Assembly: GCF_021398735.1 (NCBI RefSeq)
Contig: NZ_CP090349.1
Coordinates: 4,669,001-4,733,000, forward strand
DNA from: Methylobacterium oryzae
GTDB lineage: Bacteria > Pseudomonadota > Alphaproteobacteria > Rhizobiales > Beijerinckiaceae
Length of the DNA stretch: 64,000 bases
Direction: 5' to 3'
Program-made: the position numbers and the translations under genes
Notes under the pieces: model-generated
Databases searched by the model: none
The model's input: the letters and a program-made list of their open reading frames with translations, nothing else
What the model was told of the DNA's origin: nothing
Shown here: positions 39,925-48,975 of the stretch, one piece after another
Position numbering within the stretch: position 1 is the first letter of the stretch
Layout of the letters: each line of letters starts with the position of its first letter

Positions 39925-40175
39925 GCGGCTTCCTGCTGGATGAGGGTGGAGACGGCCTCGCGGATCGCGCGGATCGACGAGAACGACTTGCGGTTCAGGA
40001 GCTCGTCGGGGAACTCGATGCTGAAGCGCTCCTCGAGGCCCAGCATCAGCTGGACGGAACCGAACGAGTCCAGCCCGAGATCGAACAGGCTGTCATCCTC
40101 GGAGAGCTGGTCGGCCTTCCCGGCGAAGGCTTCGTTCGCCCCGAGAATCTCACGGATGTCTTGAGCGATGTTCAA
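39921..40175 (-). CDS. Dedicated acyl carrier protein
   Basis: An 84-aa acidic helical carrier protein with the phosphopantetheine attachment Ser37 in DLGLDSFGSVQLML. The start is taken as TTG at 40175 (MNIAQDIREIL) because a near-perfect AAGGAG ribosome binding site sits 7 bases before it; an in-frame ATG at 40202 lies upstream of that site. It is the first gene of the operon and overlaps the dehydrogenase gene by 4 bp. It should accept an amino acid from the ligase encoded downstream. It differs from the fatty-acid ACP (for example no DSLDTVEL motif). Confidence 0.9.
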   Translation of the reverse strand: MNIAQDIREILGANEAFAGKADQLSEDDSLFDLGLDSFGSVQLMLGLEERFSIEFPDELLNRKSFSSIRAIREAVSTLIQQEAA

Positions 40176-40559
40176 GGCGGAACTCCTTATTCCAGTTATC
40201 ACGACGCTATTGAACGGATCGGCTCGGCGTCAAATTATCTATTGATTAATAGTAAATAGCGGTCCGTAGAGGGCGACACAGGGTTGCGCGCCGTGCAAAC
40301 AGGAACCGGATGTGGCCGGCGGCTTACATTCGGCGGCGCGACCTTTACGATCACTTTCCAGCTCTTGCTTTCGTGATCGTCCGTCCAGAGATTTCGCGGA
40401 TTTAGCAACTCATGCGTGTAAATGCCCCGCCTGATCTTAAATTCGAGACCCGGGCCATTTAGGACGTTTCCGGACTCGTCGTGACGCGGCGGGGCCATCT
40501 CGGCCATAAGGGCGCGACGTCGCCCTTCCCGGGCGGGCCCAGCGATCAGCCGGCGCGCG
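40176..40559. promoter_or_regulatory. Divergent promoter region between ACP operon and exopolysaccharide cluster
   Basis: This 384-bp region has no supported gene. Positions 40183-40188 carry the minus-strand AAGGAG ribosome binding site for the TTG-started ACP gene. At 40228-40260 is an AT-rich island (AAATTATCTATTGATTAATA) suited to the ACP operon promoter. The part nearest the acyltransferase gene is GC-rich. Both transcription units start here, so they may share control. Confidence 0.6.
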
Positions 40560-41648
40560 ATGATCTACAACCTCCAAATCCTGCGCGCCGTCGCCTCGTA
40601 CCTCGTCTTCCTCACGCATTTCGGCCTCTACATCGGCCCCGTGCTGCCGAGACCGGATCTGCTCGCCTTCGGCGCGAGCGGGGTCGACGTGTTCTTCGTG
40701 CTCTCCGGGTTCATCATGTTCGTGAGCACGAGCGGGCGCCGCGAGAGCCCGGGCGAGTTCCTGCTCCGCCGCGCGTCGCGCGTTGTCCCGGTCTACTGGC
40801 TCGTCACGCTCGCCCTGGCGCTCATCGCGCTGACGGGCCTGAAGCCCATCGGGATCGTGGAGATCCGGCCAGATTACGTCGTCCAGTCCCTGCTGTTCCT
40901 GCCGTTCTCCCGCGGCGGCTTCGTCGAGCCGCTCAACTCCGTGGGCTGGACACTCAATTACGAGATGTTCTTCTACGTGGTCTTCGCGGCGCTGCTCATG
41001 GTGCCGAGACCCGCCTTCCGGGCGTTCGGTGCGGCCGCGATCTTCCTGGCGCTGATCCTGCTCGGATTGCTGCCCGCGTCGAATCTCTACTGGGCGTACT
41101 ACACGAAGCCGATCCTGATCGAGTTCGCCGCCGGCATCGGGCTGGGATACGCCTACCTGCGGCTCCGGGCGCCGGCCGCGGGCTTCCCGGTCCGGCGCGT
41201 GGCGTGCGCGGCCGTCGCGGCCGCTCTTGTGCTCATCCTCGGCGGCCAGATCGTGGCCGACGCGCTCGGCGTCAGCCCCGAGCTGTCCGGCTTCGCGCGC
41301 CCGCTGATCTGGGGGTCAGCGGCCGTCCTGATCGTCGGTGCGATGCTGCTGCTGGAGCGGGGCGGCATCGCCCTGAAGTCGCGCTGGCTGCTGTCGCAGG
41401 GCAATGCCAGCTATTCCTTCTACCTGGTCCACAACCTGCTGCTGCACAGCGCCGCCAAGATCGCGGCGCTCGTCGTCGCGCCCGGCTTCGCGCGCGCCGC
41501 CCTGATCTTCGCGATCGCGTTCCCGGCGGCGGTCGCCGCCGGCGAGTTGCTGTTCCGGTATGTCGAGACGCCGGTGATCGCGGCCCTGCGGCGCCGGCTC
41601 GACCGGCGGCCCTCGCCCGATCCCCTGCCCGTTCCGGCCGCTTCGTAG
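40560..41648 (+). CDS. Acyltransferase family 3 membrane protein (ExoZ/OafA-like)
   Basis: The 362-aa membrane protein has about ten helices and the acyltransferase-3 signatures: NLQILRAVASYLVFLTHFG (catalytic His at 20), GVDVFFVLSGFIM, RRASRVVPVYW and GWTLNYEMFFYVVF. Members such as ExoZ transfer acetyl or other acyl groups to exopolysaccharide or lipid-linked sugars. It opens the exopolysaccharide region and is divergent from the ACP operon. It might use a group carried by that ACP, though acetyl-CoA is the usual donor in the family. Confidence 0.92.
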   Translation: MIYNLQILRAVASYLVFLTHFGLYIGPVLPRPDLLAFGASGVDVFFVLSGFIMFVSTSGRRESPGEFLLRRASRVVPVYWLVTLALALIALTGLKPIGIVEIRPDYVVQSLLFLPFSRGGFVEPLNSVGWTLNYEMFFYVVFAALLMVPRPAFRAFGAAAIFLALILLGLLPASNLYWAYYTKPILIEFAAGIGLGYAYLRLRAPAAGFPVRRVACAAVAAALVLILGGQIVADALGVSPELSGFARPLIWGSAAVLIVGAMLLLERGGIALKSRWLLSQGNASYSFYLVHNLLLHSAAKIAALVVAPGFARAALIFAIAFPAAVAAGELLFRYVETPVIAALRRRLDRRPSPDPLPVPAAS

Positions 41649-41957
41649 GCCGCGCAGCCGGGCCCCCGCCGCCGGTGTGCCGACCCGGCGCAGCGGGCAC
41701 CCACGGGGAGTCATGCCGAAGATTGCAGGTCTGAGAACACCCTTCGCTTAACGTTAATTATTGGCAAAAATTAAGTTTACACGCCGCGTCTCTCGTCTAA
41801 ACAGGCGCTATTTTCGACTGTTGCTGCGGCGGTGACCCCTTTTTTACAGATCACGCTGCTATTACCCTCTCGTGTGTGCCTTGGCCCGCTGTCACCGGCG
41901 GGACCGGCAGGACGTAATGCATGGTCCAGCGTCCGGCGCACCGACGAGGAAGCTGTG
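41649..41957. promoter_or_regulatory. Promoter region of the glycosyltransferase operon
   Basis: This is a 309-bp gap with an AT-rich core. TTAACGTTAA (41748-41757) is a perfect 10-bp palindrome, nested in an outer inverted repeat CTTAA (41747-41751) and TTAAG (41771-41775). This is a candidate operator or promoter for the long exopolysaccharide operon. GAGGA lies about 7 bases before ATG 41958. An in-frame ATG at 41832 was not used because it reads through this leader. Confidence 0.45.
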
Positions 41958-43127
41958 ATGCGTGTCGCGATCGTTCACGACTGGTTGTACATCGTCGGTG
42001 GCGCCGAGCGTGTCCTCGAGCAGCTGCTGCGGATCTATCCGGACGCGGATGTCTTCGCGCTCTTCGACTTCCTGCCTGAAGCAGACCGGGCGCGGCTGGG
42101 CTACACCCAGGCGCATACGAGCTTCATCCAGCGCATGCCCTTCGCGCGGACGCGGCACCGCAACTACCTGCCGCTGATGCCGCTCGCGATCGAGCAGTTC
42201 GACCTGTCGGCCTACGATCTCGTCATCTCGAGCAGCTACGCGGTGGCGAAGGGCGTCCTCACCGGGCCCGACCAGCTCCACGTCTCCTACATCCACTCGC
42301 CCATGCGCTACGCCTGGGACATGCAGCACACCTACCTGCGGGAGAGCGGCTGCGACGCGGGCATGAAGAGCGTGCTCGCCCGGCTGATCCTGCACCGGAT
42401 GCGCGTCTGGGATTTTCGCACGGCGGCCGGTCCCAACGCGATCGTGGCCAACTCCGCTTTCGTCGCCCGCCGCATCCACAAGGTCTACGGCCGCACCGCC
42501 GAGGTCATCCACCCGCCGATCACGCTGCCGATCCAGCAGTATGACGGGCCGCGCGGCAACCACTTCCTCGTGGCCAGCCGGCTCGTGCCGTACAAGAACG
42601 TCGAGGCGGTGATCCGCGCGTTCGCGCTGCTCCCCGACCTCGAACTCGTGGTGGCGGGCACCGGGCCCGATGCCGCGCGGCTGCGCGAGATCGCGGGGCC
42701 GAACGTGTCGTTCTCCGGCTTCGTGCCCGACGCGGAGCTGCGCCACCTCATGGCCACGGCCCGCGCCTTCATCTTCGCGGCCGAGGAGGATTTCGGGATC
42801 ATCGTGGTCGAGGCCACGTCGGAGGGCACGCCGGTCCTCGCGTTGGGCCGCGGGGGCGCCCGCGAGACGGTCCAGACCCGCGGCCCGCAGCGCACCGGGA
42901 TGTTCTTCGACACGCCCGAGCCCGTGGCGATCGCCGAGTGCGTCCAGCGCTTCCTGCTGCAGGAGAGCCACTTCACCCGCGAGGCCTGCTGGGCGCAGGC
43001 CGAGCTGTTCTCGGCCGAGCTGTTCCGCAGCCGGTTCTCGACCTTCGTCGACGACCAGATGGCGATGCACCGGGCCGCCTGCGAGACGCGCCCGCGGATC
43101 CTGCCGCGCCTCGAAGCCGTCGGCTGA
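41958..43127 (+). CDS. Glycosyltransferase family 4
   Basis: The 389-aa GT-B enzyme opens MRVAIVHDWLYIVGGAERVL (donor-side glycine loop) and carries the C-terminal nucleotide-sugar motif EEDFGIIVVEATSEGTPVLA. The acceptor domain includes YIHSPMRYAWDMQHTYL, seen in WbaZ/mannosyl- and rhamnosyl-transferase-like members. It should add one sugar to the lipid-linked repeat unit on the cytoplasmic face. It is first in a plus-strand operon, followed after 11 bp by the Wzc-type kinase gene. Mannose is possible given gmd in the region; the donor is unproven. Confidence 0.92.
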   Translation: MRVAIVHDWLYIVGGAERVLEQLLRIYPDADVFALFDFLPEADRARLGYTQAHTSFIQRMPFARTRHRNYLPLMPLAIEQFDLSAYDLVISSSYAVAKGVLTGPDQLHVSYIHSPMRYAWDMQHTYLRESGCDAGMKSVLARLILHRMRVWDFRTAAGPNAIVANSAFVARRIHKVYGRTAEVIHPPITLPIQQYDGPRGNHFLVASRLVPYKNVEAVIRAFALLPDLELVVAGTGPDAARLREIAGPNVSFSGFVPDAELRHLMATARAFIFAAEEDFGIIVVEATSEGTPVLALGRGGARETVQTRGPQRTGMFFDTPEPVAIAECVQRFLLQESHFTREACWAQAELFSAELFRSRFSTFVDDQMAMHRAACETRPRILPRLEAVG

Positions 43128-43138
43128 GGACGCGCCGC

Positions 43139-45334
43139 ATGTCCTTCCTGACTGTCGATCTGGCCGACCGGACGCCGGTTCGCGCCCTCGCCCAGGAGCC
43201 GGCGCGCGGCGGTCCGCTGGCCGCGGCCCTCGCCCGGATCTGGCATCGCCGCTACCTGTTCGCGGCGGTGTTCGCCACCGTCCTCGGCCTCGCCGTGACC
43301 GCCCTGCTGATGATCCAGCGGCAATACGTGGCGAGCGGCTCGGTCATCGTGGCCGAGGCGGAACCGGGCGCCAATAACGCCTCGATGGCCTGGATCCAGA
43401 AGATCGGCGACCCGGCCGACATCGAGAGCCAGATCCTGGTGATCCGCTCGCCGCGGCTCCTGCGCCTCGCGATCGACGACAACCTGGTCGCCGCGGTGCT
43501 GGCCGAGTGCCGCTACGCGGCCACAGGGGGGCATCCCGACCGGATCAGCGAGAAGAAGGACGCCGCCTGCACGAAGCTCACGACCGACCGCAACGCGCTC
43601 GTCGACTACCTGCAGAAGCGCTACACGGTCCTGAGCTCCGGTCGCTCGCGCATCATCACCATCGGCTACAAGTCGCCGCTGCCCGAGACGGCGCAGACGA
43701 TGGCCAACGGCCTGATCAACGCCTTCTTGGATGACCAGCGCGAGGCGCAGGCCTCGAGCCGCAAGGCGGCGGCCGACTGGCTGCACACCGAGATCAGCCA
43801 GCTGGACGCCTCGATCCGGGCCGACGAGACCCGCATCCAGACCTTCCGGCGCCGCAAGGGCCTGCTGAAGGGCTCGCTCGCCCCGATCAGCGCGGAGCGG
43901 CTCACCAGCATCAGCCAGCAGCTCGCCGCGGCCGAGACCGCCAAGGCGGACGCGGCCGCGCGGCTCTCCGAGATCGAGGCCAAGGGTGCCCGCGGCGCCG
44001 ACAGCGCCCCGGCCGTCCTGGCAAGCCCGACCATCGTCTCGCTGAAGCAGCAGCTCAGCGGCGTCAGCGCGCAGCTCGCCAACCAGAGCACCCTGCTGGG
44101 CGCGAACCACCCGGTGATCCGGGCGCTCGAGACCGAGCAGGCGAGCCTGCGCGCTCGGATCGAGCAGGAGATCGGCAACGTCGCCAAGGGCCTGCGCAAG
44201 TCCTACGAGGCTTCGAACGCCCTGGCCAAGTCGCTGCGCGCCCAGCTCGAGACGGCGAAGACCGACGCCGCCGCCGCCATGGACGACGAGGCGTCGATCG
44301 AGGGCATGGTGCGCAACGCCGAGATCAAGCGCACCCGCTACGCCGATCTGGTCAAGCGGGCGGGCGAGCTGGAGACCGAGCGGCGCATACTCACCGGCAG
44401 CACGCGGCTCGTCAGCCTCGCCGAGCTGCCGCAGGAGCCGTTCTCGCCCAAGGCCGTGCCGTTCCTGGCGGGCGGCATCGTGCTGGCGGGCGTGCTCGCG
44501 GCCGCCGCCGCGCTGCTGCGCGACTACACCGACCGGCGCGTGCGCACCTCGGCGCAGCTCATGGCCGGCACCGGCGCCCCGGTCTTCGCGCAGCTGCCGA
44601 GCCTGGAGCCCGCCGGCCTCGTCGGCCGCTTCTCCGAGCGGCAGCGCGAGCTCGACCTCGCGGAGGCCCTGGCGCGGGCGCGGGTCGACCCGGTGATGCA
44701 GAACGTCCTGCGCAACCTGCACGCCCATCTCGTGCTGGCGGGCGCCTGCAAGTCCCGCGTCATCCTGGTGACTTCGGCGAAGCCGCGGGAGGGCAAGTCG
44801 TTCACGGCCTTCGCGCTGGCCGGCATCGGCGCCGCGAGCGGCCGCCGGGTGCTGGTGGTCGAGTGCGACCTGCGGCGGCCGAACTTCGAGGCCTCCCTAG
44901 GACTCGGCCGCGGCCCCGGCCTCGGCGGCGTGCTCCGCGGCGAGATCGACCCGGCCGACGTGGTGGTCCAGGCCGGACGCTTCGACGTCATCCCCGCGGG
45001 AACGCCGACGGCCGACTCGACCGAGCTCCTGATGGGCGACCGGATGGCCGACTTCCTCAAGTGGAGCCGCCGCTACGACCTCGTCCTCTTGGACACCCCG
45101 CCGACCAGCCTCCTGATGGATGCGGCGATGCTGGCCCGCCACGTCGACGGCGTGCTCTGCTGCGCCCGCTACGGGCGCTCGCAGCTCTCCGATACGGTCG
45201 AGACCGTGGCGAACCTGCGCCGCGCCGGCGGACACGTCCTCGGGATCGCCATGACGATGGTCCGCCCGGGCATCCAGTCGACCTACGACGTGATGCCGCT
45301 GCCCGATCCCCGCACGGCCGCGAGCGCGCGATGA
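43139..45334 (+). CDS. Wzc/ExoP-type polysaccharide copolymerase with BY-kinase domain
   Basis: The 731-aa inner-membrane protein has a Wzz chain-length domain between two membrane helices (about 45-65 and 440-460), long periplasmic coiled coils (about 200-400), the PKAVPF motif before the second helix, and a cytosolic kinase domain with Walker A (SAKPREGKSFTAFA), A-prime (VLVVECDLRRPNF) and B (DLVLLDTPP) motifs. It controls polymerisation and export of exopolysaccharide. The C-terminal tail has only one Tyr (STYDVMPL), so the tyrosine cluster used for autophosphorylation is nearly absent. The next gene starts within its stop codon. Confidence 0.93.
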   Translation: MSFLTVDLADRTPVRALAQEPARGGPLAAALARIWHRRYLFAAVFATVLGLAVTALLMIQRQYVASGSVIVAEAEPGANNASMAWIQKIGDPADIESQILVIRSPRLLRLAIDDNLVAAVLAECRYAATGGHPDRISEKKDAACTKLTTDRNALVDYLQKRYTVLSSGRSRIITIGYKSPLPETAQTMANGLINAFLDDQREAQASSRKAAADWLHTEISQLDASIRADETRIQTFRRRKGLLKGSLAPISAERLTSISQQLAAAETAKADAAARLSEIEAKGARGADSAPAVLASPTIVSLKQQLSGVSAQLANQSTLLGANHPVIRALETEQASLRARIEQEIGNVAKGLRKSYEASNALAKSLRAQLETAKTDAAAAMDDEASIEGMVRNAEIKRTRYADLVKRAGELETERRILTGSTRLVSLAELPQEPFSPKAVPFLAGGIVLAGVLAAAAALLRDYTDRRVRTSAQLMAGTGAPVFAQLPSLEPAGLVGRFSERQRELDLAEALARARVDPVMQNVLRNLHAHLVLAGACKSRVILVTSAKPREGKSFTAFALAGIGAASGRRVLVVECDLRRPNFEASLGLGRGPGLGGVLRGEIDPADVVVQAGRFDVIPAGTPTADSTELLMGDRMADFLKWSRRYDLVLLDTPPTSLLMDAAMLARHVDGVLCCARYGRSQLSDTVETVANLRRAGGHVLGIAMTMVRPGIQSTYDVMPLPDPRTAASAR

Positions 45335-46557
45335 CCGAAGTGCTCCCCGCCGACGCGCTCGCGAAGCGCGGCCTCCTGGACCGGGCGCAGGCCGCGCGGT
45401 CCGTCGTCGCCGCGCGGCCGCGGGTCCTGTTCGTGAGCCATACCGGAACGATGTCCGGTGCCGAGCTGGTGCTCCGCGACGCAGTCCGGCCTTGGGCGGG
45501 CTCCAGCGCCTTCCTGTTCGAGGACGGCGCGCTGACCGCGGCCCTCCGCGACGCGGGTCTGGAGATCCGTCTCGCGCGTCGCCAGTCCGCCCTGGCGGGC
45601 CTCCGGCGGGACGTGTCACCGCTGAGCGCGCTCCCGGTCCTGGGCCAGCTCGGCGCCCTGGCGCTGGAGATCGCCCGATCGGCCCGGTCCTGCGACGTGG
45701 TCTACGCCAACTCGCAGAAGGCCTTCCTGCTCTCGTCTCTGGCCGCGCGCGCCGCCGGGCGCCCCCTGATCTGGCACCTCCACGACATCCTCGACGGGGC
45801 GCATTTCGGCCGGGCGCAGCGCATCCTGCAGATCCGGCTCGCCAATCTCTGCGCCGCCCGGGTGATCGTTCCCTCCGAGGCCGCCGCGCGGGCCTTCGTC
45901 CAGGCCGGCGGGCGCCGGTCGCTGATCCGCGTCGTGCCGAACGGCCTCGACGTCGATCCGGCACCCTGCTCCGCCGCCGTTCTGCGCGCGGAACTCGGCC
46001 TGCCGGACGGCCCCCTCGTCGGCGTCTTCAGCCGCCTCGCGCCCTGGAAGGGGCAGGACGTTCTGATCGAGGCGCTGGCGACCCTGTCCGGCCTCCGCTG
46101 CGTCGTGGTCGGGGCGCCGCTATTCGGCGAGGATGCCTACGCGGCGCACCTGCGCGACCTCGCGGCGCGGCGCGGCCTCTCGGACCGGGTGCTGTTCCTC
46201 GGACAGCGCGACGACGTCCCCCGGCTGATGCAGGCGGTCGACGCGGTCGTGCACCCCTCGGTCGATCCCGAACCGTTCGGCCGCACCCTGGTCGAGGCGA
46301 TGCTGGTCGGCGTGCCGGTGATCGCCACCGACGCCGGCGCGTCCACTGAGATCCTCGACGGCGGCGCGGCCGGGACGCTGGTGCCGCCGCGTCGGTCGGA
46401 TCGCCTCGCGGCGGCCCTGTCGGCGCTGTTCGCCGATCCCGACGCCTTCAGGGCGCGCGCCGCGCTCGCGCGCGAGCGGGCGCTGTCCCGCTACGGCGCG
46501 GAGAGCATGCAGCGCGATCTCGCCGACATCATCCTCCAGGTCGCCGGCCGGGCCTGA
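45331..46557 (+). CDS. Glycosyltransferase family 4
   Basis: The 408-aa GT-B glycosyltransferase has a 30-residue extension before the fold begins (RVLFVSHTGTMSGAELVL), HLHDILDGAHFGR in the acceptor domain, and the C-terminal motif DPEPFGRTLVEAMLVGVPVI with FSRLAPWKGQDVLIEAL. It should add a sugar to the exopolysaccharide repeat unit. The start codon overlaps the kinase stop (ATGA), so the two are co-translated. The sugar donor cannot be told from sequence. Confidence 0.92.
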   Translation: MTEVLPADALAKRGLLDRAQAARSVVAARPRVLFVSHTGTMSGAELVLRDAVRPWAGSSAFLFEDGALTAALRDAGLEIRLARRQSALAGLRRDVSPLSALPVLGQLGALALEIARSARSCDVVYANSQKAFLLSSLAARAAGRPLIWHLHDILDGAHFGRAQRILQIRLANLCAARVIVPSEAAARAFVQAGGRRSLIRVVPNGLDVDPAPCSAAVLRAELGLPDGPLVGVFSRLAPWKGQDVLIEALATLSGLRCVVVGAPLFGEDAYAAHLRDLAARRGLSDRVLFLGQRDDVPRLMQAVDAVVHPSVDPEPFGRTLVEAMLVGVPVIATDAGASTEILDGGAAGTLVPPRRSDRLAAALSALFADPDAFRARAALARERALSRYGAESMQRDLADIILQVAGRA

Positions 46558-46601
46558 CGGGCCGGCGATCCCCCTTCCCGTTCGGAGCCGCCAGACCCGC
46601 C

Positions 46602-47738
46602 ATGCCGCGCGTCCTCGTCAACATGCCGAGCCAGCATGCCGGTCGGCCGTCGGGCGTCGCGCTCGTCGCCTTCCGGGTGATCGCCGGCCTGGTCGCGCGC
46701 GGCACCTTCGCGGTGGTGCTCCGCTCCCCGTGGCGCCGCGACCAGCTGCCGGCGTCGATCCGCGACCGCGTCGAGGTCGTGACGGTGCCGCGGCCGCGGA
46801 TCATGCTGCTCGACGTCCTGCGCCAGTGCCTCGCCGTCCCGCGGCTGTGCCGCGCCCGCGCCATCGACGTCGTGCTGAACATCGACCCGTACGGGGCGGC
46901 CTTCGGCGGCCGCGTCCGCGTCAGCGTGGTGCACGACCTGTATTTCCGCACGCTGCCCGAGCGCGTCCGCTCCCGCGAGGCCCTGACCACCGACCCGATC
47001 TTCCGCCTGGTCCTCGGCAACAGCGCCCGGGTAATCGCCGTCTCGGACGCGACACGGCGCGATCTGGAGTACCATTACCCGCGGCTCCGCGGCCGGACGC
47101 GCACCGTGCCGTCCGCGGCCATGCTGGACCCATCAGTGGCTTGTTCCGTCGCCGAAGTCCCGGCGGGGCCGTACGTGCTGGCCGTCGGCAACGCCCTCTA
47201 CAACAAGAACTTCGCGACCCTTGCGCGCGCCGTGGTCGCGCTCGGGAGGCCGGGGATCGGGATCGTCCACGTCGGCGAGGATTCCGACGAGGCCGTCGCC
47301 GCCGCAATCGGCGACGCGCCGATCCCCCTGACCCGCCTGTCGGGCATCGGCGACGACAGGCTGGCGGCCCTCTATCGCGGCGCGCTGTGCCTGTGCGTCC
47401 CGTCCTTCGCCGAGGGATTCTGCCTGCCCGTTCTGGAGGCGCAGGCCCTTGACTGTCCCGTGATCTGCTCGGACCGCTCCGCGACGCCCGAGATCGCGGG
47501 AGCCGGCGCCCTCACCTTCGATCCCGCCGACGCGGCGGCGCTGACCGAGTGCCTGCGCCGCCTGCTGGACGAGCCCAATCTCAGGGACACGCTGATCGCC
47601 CGCGGCCGCGACAATGTCCGGCGCTACGACTGGGCCGAGACCGCCCGCCGCTACGAGACACTGCTGCTCGACGCGCTTCAAGACGGCGCGGCGGCGCGTT
47701 CCGCCCGGGAGGTGCCGCATGCGCATCCTGCACCTTAG
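46602..47738 (+). CDS. Glycosyltransferase family 4
   Basis: The 378-aa GT-B enzyme has the acceptor-domain start RVLVNMPSQHAGRPSGVALV, VSVVHDLYFRTLPERV, IAVSDATRRDL and the donor motif VPSFAEGFCLPVLEAQALDCP. This pattern is near mannosyltransferase/rhamnosyltransferase members. It is 44 bp from the preceding gene and overlaps the next by 20 bp. It adds one residue of the repeat unit; the donor is unknown. Confidence 0.9.
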   Translation: MPRVLVNMPSQHAGRPSGVALVAFRVIAGLVARGTFAVVLRSPWRRDQLPASIRDRVEVVTVPRPRIMLLDVLRQCLAVPRLCRARAIDVVLNIDPYGAAFGGRVRVSVVHDLYFRTLPERVRSREALTTDPIFRLVLGNSARVIAVSDATRRDLEYHYPRLRGRTRTVPSAAMLDPSVACSVAEVPAGPYVLAVGNALYNKNFATLARAVVALGRPGIGIVHVGEDSDEAVAAAIGDAPIPLTRLSGIGDDRLAALYRGALCLCVPSFAEGFCLPVLEAQALDCPVICSDRSATPEIAGAGALTFDPADAAALTECLRRLLDEPNLRDTLIARGRDNVRRYDWAETARRYETLLLDALQDGAAARSAREVPHAHPAP

Positions 47739-48975
47739 CTCCCTCTACGCACCCGAGCAGGTCGGCGGCGCCGAACTGATGGTCGAGACGCTCGCCCGGA
47801 CCCAGGCGGATCTCGGCCACAGCGTCGCCGTTGCCTGCGCGGCGCGGACCGAGGGCGGACCGGTCCTGCAGGACGGCGTCACGGTTTACCGGATCGGCTA
47901 CGGGACGCCGTTCCACATCCTCGATTGGCCGCAGCGCGGGCGGGTCGAGCGCCTCCGCTACAAGGTCGCGGCGCAGTGGAACCGCCACGCCGTCGACCGG
48001 ATGGAGCGGGCGGTCCGGGACTACGCCCCCGACCTCGTGAACACGCATTCCATCTCCGAGCTACCGCCGGCGCTCTGGCCGATGCTCCGGCGGCTCCGGG
48101 TGCCGGTCGTGCACACGCTGCACGACTTCACCAGCCTCTGCACCAACGGCGCGATGGTGCGCCACGGGCGTCCCTGCGCCCGGCAGCATCTCAAGTGCCG
48201 CCTCTACGCCGCGCCGCACCGGCGCTGCCAGCGCGCCGTGACGGCAGTCGCCGCCGTGGGCTCGGACATCCTCGACCGCCACCTCGCCGCCGGCCTCTTC
48301 GCTCATGTGCCGCCGTCGCTGCGCCGGGTGATCTGGAACCCCATCCCGCCCGGCTCGCCGGTGACGCGGGCGAAGCGGGCGCCCGGCGCGCCGGTCCGGT
48401 TCGGCTATCTGGGCCGGATCGAGGGCGCAAAGGGCCTCGACGTCCTCCTCGAGGCCTGCCGGCGCCTGCCGGAAACCGGCTGGCACCTCGCCGTCGCGGG
48501 CCGTGCCGTGGACGGGCTGGACCGCTACCGTGCCCTGGCCGAGGGCCTGCCCGTCACCTTCCCGGGCTACGCGGAGCGCGACGCCTTCCTCGACGATCTC
48601 GACTGCCTCGTGGTCCCGCCGATCTGGCCCGAGCCCTTCGGCCGGACGGTGGCAGAGGCCTACGGGCGCGGCGTCCCGGTGATCGGCACCGCGACCGGCG
48701 GCATCGGCGAGCAGGTCGGGTCCGGCCCCTGGCTGGTCCCGCCCGGCGACGCGCCGGCGCTCGCCGCCGCGATGGCCCGGATCATCGCGGAGCCGGCCCG
48801 TCTCGCCGAGGGGCTCGCCCGCGCCGCACGCATCCGCGCCGGCACCGATCCGGTCGCTGTGGCGACCGCCTATCTCGATCTCTACGCCGCGACCCGCGAC
48901 GCGGCCTCCATCGAACCGCTTCCCGAGCCTTCCGCCCGCGCGGAGCGCCCGCACCTCAGCGAGTGCCGTTCATGA
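47719..48975 (+). CDS. Glycosyltransferase family 4 (first of a duplicated pair)
   Basis: The 418-aa enzyme starts MRILHLSSLYAPEQVGGAEL with a strong GGGAGGTG ribosome binding site inside the end of the previous gene. Motifs include DLVNTHSISELPPALW, TLHDFTSLCTNGAMVRHG, FGYLGRIEGAKGLDVLL and WPEPFGRTVAEAYGRGVPVIG. It is clearly paralogous to the next gene over the whole length, including the cysteine-containing middle segment (GRPCARQHLKC against GKPCDRWHLGC), which suggests a tandem duplication. It should transfer a sugar to the lipid-linked unit. Confidence 0.92.
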   Translation: MRILHLSSLYAPEQVGGAELMVETLARTQADLGHSVAVACAARTEGGPVLQDGVTVYRIGYGTPFHILDWPQRGRVERLRYKVAAQWNRHAVDRMERAVRDYAPDLVNTHSISELPPALWPMLRRLRVPVVHTLHDFTSLCTNGAMVRHGRPCARQHLKCRLYAAPHRRCQRAVTAVAAVGSDILDRHLAAGLFAHVPPSLRRVIWNPIPPGSPVTRAKRAPGAPVRFGYLGRIEGAKGLDVLLEACRRLPETGWHLAVAGRAVDGLDRYRALAEGLPVTFPGYAERDAFLDDLDCLVVPPIWPEPFGRTVAEAYGRGVPVIGTATGGIGEQVGSGPWLVPPGDAPALAAAMARIIAEPARLAEGLARAARIRAGTDPVAVATAYLDLYAATRDAASIEPLPEPSARAERPHLSECRS

